From Yimella sp. cx-51 (GTDB taxonomy: Bacteria; Actinomycetota; Actinomycetes; Actinomycetales; Dermatophilaceae), in the NCBI RefSeq assembly GCF_017654605.1, contig NZ_CP072113.1:558001-622000 (forward strand): DNA of 64,000 nt, in the 5' to 3' direction. Positions 43,211-50,651 of this stretch are shown piece by piece (the stretch's first letter is position 1; every line of letters begins with the position of its first letter). Below the pieces are notes generated by a model that saw only the letters and a list, made by a program, of their open reading frames with translations, searched no databases and had not been told where the DNA came from. The translations under genes and the position numbers were made by a program.

Positions 43211-43555
43211 GTACACGAGAAAGGAGGTGGTCCGACTCATGATTTCTACTCGGACGCGTGAGGTGGTTGCGCGCTAGCGCAATCCGTTCGGTCCGCCGTA
43301 GTGGCAGACCATCGGACGTGGCGGCCTTTCGCCTTTGGCGGGGGTAGCGGAAACCAACGCAATCGCCGCAGCCCGTGGGAGTGTGCATCGTCCAGCACAC
43401 GCCGGTGGAAGCCGGAGCCCACGGGCTGTTTCCGTGTGGGCCCTCGATGCTGTAGAAATAACCGCAGACGAAGATCTACCCCTTGGATCTTCGTCCTTGC
43501 GCCCGCTCCGCGGGCGCGACGGCCGGTGCGCACCCCTTGGCGTGCCGGCCGTCCT
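43211..43555 (+). ncRNA. Putative structured RNA between pdxH and the iron regulator gene
   Basis: The region has its own promoter and a chain of perfect helices. TTGCGC/GCGCAA encloses the stop of the 12-codon ORF. A three-way junction follows, with P1 CAGCCCGTGGG (43369-43379) pairing CCCACGGGCTG (43418-43428), P2 GTGTGC/GCACAC (43381-43400) and P3 CCGG/CCGG (43402-43415). Then come three hairpins: 43468-43494 (9 bp), 43499-43517 (7 bp) and 43518-43553 (9 bp). The last may terminate it. Two of these loops share ACCCCTTGG. I do not recognise an established RNA family. Confidence 0.5.
43239..43277 (+). CDS. 12-residue peptide ORF with a consensus ribosome site
   Basis: An ATG preceded at good distance by AAAGGAGGTGG opens a 12-codon frame, MISTRTREVVAR, ending in TAG. 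The stop codon lies inside a TTGCGC/GCGCAA hairpin. The near-perfect Shine-Dalgarno and strong promoter imply efficient translation of a tiny basic peptide, or use of its translation as a regulatory signal for the RNA downstream. No antibiotic-resistance or amino-acid biosynthesis gene follows, so it is not an ordinary leader peptide. Confidence 0.55.
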   Translation: MISTRTREVVAR

Positions 43556-43592
43556 CATTCTCTCGGGCACGCTCTGTGGCCTGCTCGCACAA

Positions 43593-43675
43593 ACGCGGCC
43601 CTTCCATTGACAGACGCGGCGGACGCTCGCAGACGCGGTAGCTGCAACTGCCGCGTCCGCGAAGAAGGGCCGCGT
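43593..43675. repeat. Dispersed ACGCGG palindrome, third locus
   Basis: ACGCGGCCCTTC (43593-43604) pairs perfectly with GAAGGGCCGCGT (43664-43675). The loop holds the near-palindrome GACGCGGTAGCTGCAACTG followed by CCGCGTC (43632-43657). The core is almost identical to those at 25606-26012 and related to 26461-26545. Between it and the regulator gene at 43842 nothing else is recognisable. Confidence 0.75.
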
Positions 43676-43841
43676 CTGCGACGAGCAGCCGCGTTCGTGC
43701 CGGCGGTGCAGCTGGGTAGCGGGTCCGGCACGAATATGCGCTGGTGCTGGAGGGCGGATGCTTGTCCGCTAGGTGGGCCGTTCCTGGCCAGTTCCGATGC
43801 CAATGGCCCAGTTGTCGGCAGCGGGTGGCAGGCTTGAGGGC

Positions 43842-44531
43842 GTGAGCGACCTGATCGATACCACCGAGATGTACTTGCGCACGATCTTCGACCTTGAGGA
43901 AGAAGGCATCGTGCCGTTGCGTGCGCGCATCGCCGAGCGGCTCGGTCATTCCGGTCCCACGGTGTCGCAGACGGTCGCCCGCATGGAGCGCGACGGACTG
44001 CTGACGCTCGCCGGCGATCGTCATCTCGAGCTCACCGCCGAAGGGCGTCTGCTCGCCACGCGTGTGATGCGCAAGCACCGCATCGCCGAGCGACTGCTGG
44101 TCGACGTCCTCGGGCTTGAGCTCGAATATGTCCACGACGAGGCGTGCCGCTGGGAGCACGTCATGAGCGACCGGGTAGAGCGCAAGATCCTCGGCATGTT
44201 GAGCGAGACCGAGCTGTCGCCGTTCGGCAACCCGATTCCCGGCCTTGACGAGCTCGGCCTGGAAGCCAGCAGCATCAAGTTCCGCGACGGCGTGGTTCCG
44301 TTGGCCACTGTCGTGGCCGACCAGGAGTCGGTGCACACCGTGCGGCGGATCGGCGAACCTGCGCAGGCCGAACAAGACACCCTGGCGGTGCTGACCGGCG
44401 CCGGCGTCGTGCCCGGAGCCTCCGTCACCGCCGTTCGTGAAGGTGACCGGGTGCTGGTGCACAGCGGCGACGAGGACGCCAAGATCTCCTTGCCGCTGGA
44501 CATCGCGGGCCACGTCTTCGTCGACGCCTGA
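43842..44531 (+). CDS. ideR: Iron-dependent transcriptional regulator, DtxR/IdeR type
   Basis: A 229-residue metalloregulator. The N-terminal winged helix begins LIDTTEMYLRTIFDLEEEG, with RIAERLGHSGPTVSQTVARM as recognition helix. The dimerisation domain holds EACRWEHVMSD, carrying the Cys-x2-Glu-His ligands of the iron-type (DtxR/IdeR) rather than the manganese-type (MntR) proteins. A C-terminal SH3-like domain follows. The GTG at 43842 gives the family's standard N-terminus and length. IdeR proteins repress iron uptake genes when Fe2+ is bound. No siderophore genes adjoin it here. Confidence 0.92.
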   Translation: MSDLIDTTEMYLRTIFDLEEEGIVPLRARIAERLGHSGPTVSQTVARMERDGLLTLAGDRHLELTAEGRLLATRVMRKHRIAERLLVDVLGLELEYVHDEACRWEHVMSDRVERKILGMLSETELSPFGNPIPGLDELGLEASSIKFRDGVVPLATVVADQESVHTVRRIGEPAQAEQDTLAVLTGAGVVPGASVTAVREGDRVLVHSGDEDAKISLPLDIAGHVFVDA

Positions 44532-44588
44532 GCGGTCCCCACAACTCTCGCGCGGAGAGTGAGTTTGTCCACAGTCGCTGTTACCGGC

Positions 44589-44619
44589 TTGTGATCTTCG
44601 GGGCTCTTTTGTGTACGGT
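44589..44619 (+). promoter_or_regulatory. Candidate promoter of the riboswitch transcript
   Basis: TTGTGA (44589-44594) and TACGGT (44614-44619) with a 19-bp spacer precede the riboswitch by about 35 bp. The spacing is slightly long and the match is moderate. Confidence 0.35.
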
Positions 44620-44654
44620 GTCTGCGGTCGTCCGACCCGGACGGCCCCGCCTGG

Positions 44655-44847
44655 TGTTGCCGAGTCCTGTCCGCCAGGTGGATCGATGAACACCGCCGGG
44701 CAGGAGCGGGGGACCCAATTCCGGGCGATTCCAGTGGAATCGTCCTTGGGGCTAAGTCACTGCACGTGCCGCTCGGGAGACACGCGCGCCAAGTGACCGG
44801 AGGACCTCCCTCCGAGCCCGACAGCTCACCTCGTAGGCGCAGGAGAG
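44655..44847 (+). ncRNA. ydaO/yuaA-type (c-di-AMP) riboswitch
   Basis: Conserved blocks of the ydaO/yuaA aptamer are visible in order: TTGCCGAGTCCTGTCCGCC, CAGGAGCGGGGGACCCAAT, TTGGGGCTAAGTC, then CCTCCGAGCCCGACAGCTCA and CCTCGTAGGCGCAGGAGAGG. In actinobacteria this riboswitch commonly lies upstream of cell-wall hydrolases such as NlpC/P60 and Rpf proteins, as here, and switches them off when c-di-AMP is bound. The last block merges with the ribosome site of the following gene, so translation control or termination at the end of the aptamer are both possible. Confidence 0.85.
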
Positions 44848-44856
44848 GTATTTCAC

Positions 44857-45681
44857 GTGTCGTTCTTCAACCGATCCCGGGGTCGCCACCGCGCCGCCGG
44901 GAAGCTGTCCACCAGCATGACCCGCTCGATGCAGGCGACCGCCGCGATCGCAGCGGCCGGTGGAATCGCCGCCACCGCCGGTGCTTCGAGCGCCTCGGCA
45001 ACGGGCACTGCCACTTTCGCCCAGCCTGCCGCTGCTGCGCAGGCAAAGGCCGCCAAGCCGGCCAACCCGGCAGCTACCGCGCTGACCTCGGTCGCTGCTC
45101 GTCCGCACCTGAATGTCGTGTTCGCCAAGTCGCTGTCGGCGCAGGCCCAGCGTCCGGCACAGGCCGAGACCCGCGCCTCGCAGGCACCCTCGCGTGCCGC
45201 TGAGCGCGCCACCTCGCGTTCCGCACAGCGTCCGGCGACCACGACCCGCAGCACCGCCACCACGAGCCAGCGCTCGGGCTTCACCGGCGGCTCGACCACC
45301 AGCACTGCGCCGCGCTCGACCACCACGACAACGCCTTCGGCGCCGTCGTCGGCCAGCGGCATCGTGGCCATCGCTCAGCGTTACCTCGGCGTGCCCTACG
45401 TCTGGGGCGGCACGACGCCCGGTGGCTTCGACTGCTCGGGCCTGACCCAGTACGTCTACGCCCAGGCCGGCATCTCCATCCCGCGCACCGCCACCGCCCA
45501 GGCGGCCGCGATGCGTCACGTCAGCAACCCGCAGCCGGGCGACCTGGTCGTCTTCGGCTCGCCGGCGACACACATCGGCATCTACGTCGGCCCCGGCCAG
45601 ATGATCGCCGCTCCGCGTCCGGGCACCGTCGTTCGGCTCCAGCCGATCTACGCAACTCCCACCGCTTACCTGCGCGCCTGA
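44857..45681 (+). CDS. NlpC/P60 family cell-wall endopeptidase
   Basis: A 274-residue exported hydrolase. The N-terminus is basic then Ala-rich (signal or anchor, about residues 20-50). A long Ala/Thr/Ser/Arg-rich linker (about 60-165) may span the wall. The C-terminal NlpC/P60 domain has the catalytic Cys in GGFDCSGLTQYVY (about 191) and His in SPATHIGIYVG (about 238). GTG start with GGAGAGG directly upstream. Its mRNA leader is the c-di-AMP riboswitch, tying wall remodelling to the second messenger that also governs potassium and turgor. Confidence 0.92.
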   Translation: MSFFNRSRGRHRAAGKLSTSMTRSMQATAAIAAAGGIAATAGASSASATGTATFAQPAAAAQAKAAKPANPAATALTSVAARPHLNVVFAKSLSAQAQRPAQAETRASQAPSRAAERATSRSAQRPATTTRSTATTSQRSGFTGGSTTSTAPRSTTTTTPSAPSSASGIVAIAQRYLGVPYVWGGTTPGGFDCSGLTQYVYAQAGISIPRTATAQAAAMRHVSNPQPGDLVVFGSPATHIGIYVGPGQMIAAPRPGTVVRLQPIYATPTAYLRA

Positions 45682-45706
45682 GTGGCCTGACCTAGTTCCT
45701 GAACGA

Positions 45707-45742
45707 CAAGGGCCGCCCGATCTGTTGATCGGGCGGCCCTTG
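45707..45742 (+). terminator. Intrinsic terminator
   Basis: A perfect 16-bp stem, CAAGGGCCGCCCGATC (45707-45722) with its complement (45727-45742) and a TGTT loop, lies between the NlpC/P60 gene and kup. It should separate the riboswitch-controlled unit from kup. Confidence 0.85.
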
Positions 45743-45811
45743 TGGCATCCAGGAGTGCCGCTACTAATGTAGCCGTCCCTGACCTGCGCACAGCGGTGGT
45801 GCAGGAGCACA

Positions 45812-47728
45812 ATGTCGCGAGTGAACGCACATCACTCAGGTGCAGGGGCCGGAAAGCGAGCCGGTGCCCTCGGGCTCGTCGTCGGAGCCCTGGGAGTGGC
45901 CTTCGGTGACATCGGCACCAGCCCGCTGTACGCCATGCAGACGGTTTTCAACATCGATCACGGAGATGTGAAGCCGACGCTGCCGCACATCCTCGGCATC
46001 ATCTCGCTCATCTTCTGGTCGATCACCGGCATCGTGAGCGTCAAGTACATCGTCTTCGTGTTGCGAGCCGACAATGACGGTGAAGGCGGTGTCATGGCGT
46101 TGTCACACCTGACCCGGCGAGCGGTGAAACCCGGTGGTAGGCGCTTCCGCACCGTTGTTGTCCTTGGCGTGATCGGGGCGGCGCTCTTCTATGGCGACAG
46201 CGTCATCACTCCGGCGATCTCGGTGCTGTCGGCGGTCGAGGGTGTGCAAATCGCGGCGCCGCAGGTGCACGACTGGGTGCTGCCCATCTCGGTGGTCATC
46301 ATCACCGCGCTGTTCGCCGCGCAGCGCTTCGGCACCGCGATCATCGGCCGAGCCTTCGGTCCGATCATGGTGCTCTGGTTCGTCACTCTGGCCGTGCTGG
46401 GCATCCCGCACATCGCCCAGACGCCGAGCATCCTGCGCGGACTCTCGCCGAGCTATGCAGTGGCCTTCATCGCCGACGACCCGTTCATTGCCTTCGTGGC
46501 CATGGGTGCAGTCGTCCTGGCCATCACCGGCGCCGAATCGCTCTACGCCGACATGGGCCACTTCGGACGTCCGCCGATCAGCCGGGCGTGGTTCTTCCTG
46601 GTGATGCCCTGCCTGGTCACCAACTATCTGGGGCAGGCAGCGATGCTCAGCAAAGACCCCACCAAGATCGACAGTCCCTTCTTCCATCTCGCCCCGACCT
46701 GGGCGACCCTGCCGTTGGTCGTGCTCGCCACGATGGCCACGACGATTGCCTCGCAGGCGGTCATCTCCGGTGCCTTCTCGATGTCCAGGCAGGCTGAACG
46801 ACTTGGCTATCTGCCTCGATTGACGGTTCGACAGACCTCTGAACACGAGGGTGGTCAGATCTACGTGCCGGCGATCAACTGGCTGCTTTTTGGCGGAGTC
46901 GTGGTGCTGATGCTGTCCTTCAAGTCATCGGAGCGGCTGGCGGCCGCCTACGGTGTCGCGGTCACCAGCATGTTCATCATCACCACGATCATGGTGCTGC
47001 TGTTGGCAAGCACCCGCTGGAAATGGCCGCGCTGGAAGATCGTGCTCCTGGCGTTGTTGTTCGCGCCCCTCGAACTGGTCTACGTCAGCGCCAACCTCAC
47101 CAAGGTCGCGCACGGCGGCTGGCTGCCGTTGCTCATCGCTTCGTGTGTCGCGGTGGTGATGTTCACCTGGCGTCGCGGGCAGCAGATCGTGACCGACCGT
47201 CGCAACGCCCTCGAAGGTCCGCTGCTGCCCTTCCTCGACCGGTTGCACACCGACCCGCTGATGCGCGTCCCGGGCACGGCTGTCTTCCTGCACCCGACCA
47301 AACAGACCGCGCCGCTGGCTTTGCGTGAGAACGCCAGCTTCAACCACGTGATCCACGAGAACGTGCTCATCGTGTCGACCGTCTCGGCGAACGTCCCGCA
47401 CGTGCCGCTCGAGGAGCGCGTGACCATCGACGATCTCGGCGACCCCTACGACCATGTCACCCACCTCACGGTGAAGTTCGGCTTCCAGGACGACCAGGAC
47501 GTCCCCTCGGCGCTGGAGCAGGCACGGGAGAGCGGCGTCGAGTTCGACGCCGGCGATGTCACCTACTTCCTGTCGCGCATCAGCATTCAGCAGTCGAACG
47601 ACAAGTCGATGCCGAAGTGGCGCAAGCGAATCTTCATCGGGCTGGCCCACAACGCCGCCACCCCGGTGCAGTATTTCCGGCTGCCGGAGGAGCGCACCGT
47701 GATCATGGGCGCCAATGTCTCACTCTGA
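45812..47728 (+). CDS. kup: Potassium uptake transporter Kup
   Basis: A 638-residue K+/H+ symporter. The opening VVGALGVAFGDIGTSPLYAM and VLRADNDGEGGVMALSHL are invariant Kup/HAK/KUP motifs. About 12 membrane helices run to residue 460, followed by a cytoplasmic C-terminal domain. A strong terminator separates it from the upstream gene, and a TAATGT box near 45757 may be its own -10. It follows a c-di-AMP riboswitch-controlled gene; c-di-AMP commonly regulates potassium uptake, but this kup has no riboswitch of its own in view. Confidence 0.95.
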   Translation: MSRVNAHHSGAGAGKRAGALGLVVGALGVAFGDIGTSPLYAMQTVFNIDHGDVKPTLPHILGIISLIFWSITGIVSVKYIVFVLRADNDGEGGVMALSHLTRRAVKPGGRRFRTVVVLGVIGAALFYGDSVITPAISVLSAVEGVQIAAPQVHDWVLPISVVIITALFAAQRFGTAIIGRAFGPIMVLWFVTLAVLGIPHIAQTPSILRGLSPSYAVAFIADDPFIAFVAMGAVVLAITGAESLYADMGHFGRPPISRAWFFLVMPCLVTNYLGQAAMLSKDPTKIDSPFFHLAPTWATLPLVVLATMATTIASQAVISGAFSMSRQAERLGYLPRLTVRQTSEHEGGQIYVPAINWLLFGGVVVLMLSFKSSERLAAAYGVAVTSMFIITTIMVLLLASTRWKWPRWKIVLLALLFAPLELVYVSANLTKVAHGGWLPLLIASCVAVVMFTWRRGQQIVTDRRNALEGPLLPFLDRLHTDPLMRVPGTAVFLHPTKQTAPLALRENASFNHVIHENVLIVSTVSANVPHVPLEERVTIDDLGDPYDHVTHLTVKFGFQDDQDVPSALEQARESGVEFDAGDVTYFLSRISIQQSNDKSMPKWRKRIFIGLAHNAATPVQYFRLPEERTVIMGANVSL

Positions 47729-49093
47729 GCGGTCACCCGAGGAGCCCTTGGCGGGCACGAGGTAGGTGCGGCTCGAGACGATGCGCTTGGCCGACTTCTT
47801 GGGTGCGGCAGCCGGCTGATCGGGGGAGGTGTCGAAGCGTCCGGTGATGTCGACGACGAAATCGGCAGAGGCCGTCCGGTTGAAGACGGCGTAGCGGAGC
47901 CGGGTGGCGTTGTCGTTCAGCATGGTCAGCACGAGGGCGCCGTTGGCGCGGTCGTAGCCGGGTTCGACATTGGTGGTGCTGCTGTCGGTGGGCGCGGTGC
48001 CTGACCAGATCGTCTGGTAGGTGCTCTTCGTCGCGCCGGTGGCGGTGAGATTTCCGGCGAAGGCCTGCGTGCGGCTCAGGCTCACCAGCGTGCTCGGCAG
48101 CAGCAGATTGGTGGTGCTGTTGGTGCCGCGCTTGCCGCTGACACCACCGGCGCCCGTGCGGGTGTCGGCCAGCCGGGTCGGGCTGAGCGGCACGAAGACG
48201 GCCCCGACGCCGTCCGCGGCCGTGGTGTAGTAGCCGGCGATGTCGACGATGACATTCACCGAACCGTGCCCGCCCGGGGTGATCGCGTAGCGGTACCAGC
48301 TGTTGCCCAGGGCATCGGTGCGGTTGTAGACAACGGGGATCGTCGTGGTGTTGGGCGACACCTCACCCGGTGCGTAGTTGAGCGTCGAGGTGCCCGGACG
48401 CGTGCCCTCACCACTCCACGCGGTGAGATAGCCGCCGCTGCCGGACGTCGGGATCGCGGTGATGTTGGCGACCACCGCTTTCAGGCGCGAACCGCTGCCG
48501 TCGTAGAAGCTGAACTCGTTGATCGCGGTGCGTCCGACCGGGATTGCGCCGCCCCCTGCGCGGGTGTCGATCGACCGGTACGGATCCTGGGGGTTGAGCA
48601 GGGTGCCGCCCGTCGCAGTGGACGTCGCAGAGGAGTACCACCCGATGACGTCGACCAGCAGATTGGCCGAACCCCGCCCACCCCGCACTGCGATCTTGCC
48701 GTCGGCGCCGACCGGGATGGTCGCGGTCACCGCGCCGGTGCGGGCGCTGCGGAAGTTGAGCGTGGAGGTCTGCGGGACGGTGCCGCCGAACGGGTACGCG
48801 GTGAACCAACCGCTGCTGGCGGGATCAACCGCCGTGAGGTTGACGACGACGGCCTGGACGCCGCCCGCCGGGATGGCGCCCTGACCGGTCACCGGCACGG
48901 TCACCACCTGCCCGGCGTGCACCATGCCACCGGCACTTCGGGTGTCGACCACACGCTGCGGAGAGACAGGATGGAAATTGCCCGCCGGGGTGCGGGTGAC
49001 GGCCGCAGGCATGAGCGCCTGGCTGGGTGCCGGAGCGGCGAGAACCACCGCGGAGAATGCCATCACGGCGCTGCTGGCAAGGAGACGCTTCAT
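47720..49093 (-). CDS. Secreted protein with three tandem beta-rich DTR modules
   Basis: A 457-residue exported protein. The ATG at 49093 opens a Sec signal peptide (MKRLLASSAVMAFSAVVLAA, cleaved after APSQA). Three related modules of about 120-130 residues follow, each starting with a P-x-R-x-x-DTR motif (SPQRVVDTRSAGG, DPYRSIDTRAGGG, SPTRLADTRTGAG) and ending with VDxxGxY/F (LLVDVIGWYS, VIVDIAGYYT, FVVDITGRFD). Such modules occur in actinobacterial extracellular proteins; their function is not settled, and adhesion or carbohydrate binding is a guess. It overlaps the 3' end of kup by 9 nt in convergent orientation. Confidence 0.8.
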   Translation of the reverse strand: MKRLLASSAVMAFSAVVLAAPAPSQALMPAAVTRTPAGNFHPVSPQRVVDTRSAGGMVHAGQVVTVPVTGQGAIPAGGVQAVVVNLTAVDPASSGWFTAYPFGGTVPQTSTLNFRSARTGAVTATIPVGADGKIAVRGGRGSANLLVDVIGWYSSATSTATGGTLLNPQDPYRSIDTRAGGGAIPVGRTAINEFSFYDGSGSRLKAVVANITAIPTSGSGGYLTAWSGEGTRPGTSTLNYAPGEVSPNTTTIPVVYNRTDALGNSWYRYAITPGGHGSVNVIVDIAGYYTTAADGVGAVFVPLSPTRLADTRTGAGGVSGKRGTNSTTNLLLPSTLVSLSRTQAFAGNLTATGATKSTYQTIWSGTAPTDSSTTNVEPGYDRANGALVLTMLNDNATRLRYAVFNRTASADFVVDITGRFDTSPDQPAAAPKKSAKRIVSSRTYLVPAKGSSGDRSE

Positions 49094-49167
49094 CGCGGTG
49101 TCGCTTCCTGGTGGAGGTTCGGCCCCCTGCAGAGTAGCGACACCGCGAGGCCTGCGCCGCAGCTCGA

Positions 49168-49599
49168 TCAGCTGGGGCGCATCGACTTCCAGGGCCGGTG
49201 CATCTGGAAGCGTCGACCGGTCGTTTCGGAGGGCACGATCGCCACGACGTTGAACTTCGGTGTGTCGAGCCAAGGTCGCAGCGGCACGGTGTCGGCCACG
49301 TACGCCGCTTCGCCCTCGAGCACCTGGGCCCGGCCGCGTACGACCACGCTCGTGGCACGCTCGCCGTCCAGTTCGTCGACCTCGAACGCGACATCGTCAT
49401 TCATCGTGACGGCAAGGAGTTTGCTGCCCTCGGCGGTGCGGAAGATGATGCGGCCGTCGGAGTCGAGGGCGTAATTGATCGGGACGATGTGCACCTCCCC
49501 GAGCAGGTGGAAGGCGAGGCGGCCGAGCTCCTGGCTGCGCAGGAATTCCACGCACTCCAGATCGCTGATCTCGCCCGGCTGGAACGTGTCGTCGGTCAT
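49168..49599 (-). CDS. Pyridoxamine 5'-phosphate oxidase-like (PPOX) flavin/F420-type protein
   Basis: A 143-residue split-barrel protein. ECVEFLRSQELGRLAFHLLG and VPINYALDSDGRIIFRTAEG then KLLAVTMNDDVAFEVDELD match the Pyridox_ox_2 family, which in actinobacteria binds FMN, F420 or heme and often acts as a nitroreductase-like enzyme. A perfect 12-bp palindrome lies just upstream (49619-49647) and overlaps its likely promoter. RBS AGAGGGCC. Confidence 0.85.
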   Translation of the reverse strand: MTDDTFQPGEISDLECVEFLRSQELGRLAFHLLGEVHIVPINYALDSDGRIIFRTAEGSKLLAVTMNDDVAFEVDELDGERATSVVVRGRAQVLEGEAAYVADTVPLRPWLDTPKFNVVAIVPSETTGRRFQMHRPWKSMRPS

Positions 49600-49618
49600 G
49601 ACAGGCCCTCTTTCACGA

Positions 49619-49647
49619 GTTGAGTACTACTCATCGTAGTACTCAAC
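49619..49647. promoter_or_regulatory. Perfect palindromic operator between divergent genes
   Basis: GTTGAGTACTAC (49619-49630), a 5-bp spacer and GTAGTACTCAAC (49636-49647) form a perfect 12-bp dyad 20 bp upstream of the PPOX start and about 50 bp upstream of the beta-lactamase-like gene. This has the size and symmetry of a dimeric repressor site. No regulator gene adjoins it. Confidence 0.65.
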
Positions 49648-49686
49648 AGCTTCGCTGAACAGGTGTTCTTCGTGCTCGGTGCCGGG

Positions 49687-49692
49687 TAGTTT
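49687..49692 (+). promoter_or_regulatory. Candidate leaderless -10 box
   Basis: TAGTTT lies 7 nt before the GTG at 49700. The same hexamer precedes pdxH at nearly the same distance. Confidence 0.35.
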
Positions 49693-49699
49693 CAGGAGC

Positions 49700-50542
49700 G
49701 TGCGCGAATGTGGGCAGGTCAACCGTCGGCAGGTAGTTCTGGGTGCGCTGGGTGTTGCGGCAGTGCCGGTGCTCGGGGTGGCGAGCGCCCCTGCGGCTGA
49801 AGCGGTGACGGCCTCGCGGCTCACCTCGCAGCTGTCGGCTTATCTCAACGCCCGGGGCGGCACCGTTGGTATCGCCTTGTGGGACAACAGGTCTGGTAAG
49901 TACTACACCTACAACAACTTCCAGAACGAGACGCTCAGCACGGTCAAGGTGCTCATTCTGTGTGCATTGTTGCGGGTGTGGCGGGAGCAGCGGCGACCCA
50001 TCACCGAGAGTCAGCGCTACCAGATCGGGCGCATGATGGATTACAGCGACAACGCCGCGACCGACTCGCTGCTGGCGCAGGTGGGGCTGGCGAATGTGCA
50101 GCGGGTCGCCCGCCTGATGGGGCTCACTGCGACCACGGTCCGCGGTGGGGGAGCAGCGGGCACCGCCACCTGGTGGGGCTACTCGACCACTACCGCCTGG
50201 GACTGGCTGAAGCTCGAGACCTACCTGGTCAACGGGACGCCGGTGCTCACGCCAGCCGAGCGCACCTTCGTCCGATCGTGGATGTCGCACGTCACGCAGT
50301 CGCAGATCTGGGGCGTGGTGCTGCCCGGCTACAAGGGCTTCGTAAACCTTGAACTGAAGAACGGCTGGGGTCCGCGCACGGGCGGCTACCGACTCAACTC
50401 GATCGGGCACGTGAAGGGTTTTGGTCGTGATTACCAAATGGCGATGCTCTCGCGTGCGCCGGGCGGTTTCTACTACGGACGCGACACGTTGAACGGAGCC
50501 AGCGGCATCATCTACCGCGAGCTGGCGACGCCGCTGGCCTAG
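49700..50542 (+). CDS. Exported serine hydrolase, class A beta-lactamase-like, with Tat-type signal
   Basis: A 280-residue protein starting at GTG 49700. The N-terminus NRRQVVLGALGVAAVPVLG has a twin-arginine pair and a weakly hydrophobic core ending at APAAEA, as in Tat signal peptides. The beta-lactamase/transpeptidase fold shows Ser-x-x-Lys in LSTVKVLIL (about residue 80) and Ser-Asp-Asn in DYSDNAATDSLL (about 115). A third motif is unclear, GHVKGFG being the best candidate. It may act on peptidoglycan or on beta-lactams; sequence alone cannot separate these. Confidence 0.82.
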   Translation: MRECGQVNRRQVVLGALGVAAVPVLGVASAPAAEAVTASRLTSQLSAYLNARGGTVGIALWDNRSGKYYTYNNFQNETLSTVKVLILCALLRVWREQRRPITESQRYQIGRMMDYSDNAATDSLLAQVGLANVQRVARLMGLTATTVRGGGAAGTATWWGYSTTTAWDWLKLETYLVNGTPVLTPAERTFVRSWMSHVTQSQIWGVVLPGYKGFVNLELKNGWGPRTGGYRLNSIGHVKGFGRDYQMAMLSRAPGGFYYGRDTLNGASGIIYRELATPLA

Positions 50543-50651
50543 CACCACTGGGCGGGCCCACGGGCGCTTCACGCTCTTCACATTCAAGTTACCCAGCAGA
50601 CTGTACGAGCGTTCAAGTTCGCCTGATTTCTCTGCGGCCCCTGGAGTGCCC

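Noticed and set aside
43335-43610. A 91-codon frame within the structured RNA region
   Set aside because: It has no ribosome site, its sequence is dictated by hairpin stems, and it ends inside a dispersed repeat.
44532-44856. The region before the NlpC/P60 gene considered as a cobalamin or SAM riboswitch
   Set aside because: The GGGGGACCCAAT, CCGAGCCCGACAGCTCA and CCTCGTAGGC blocks fit ydaO/yuaA, and no B12 box or SAM-type core is present.
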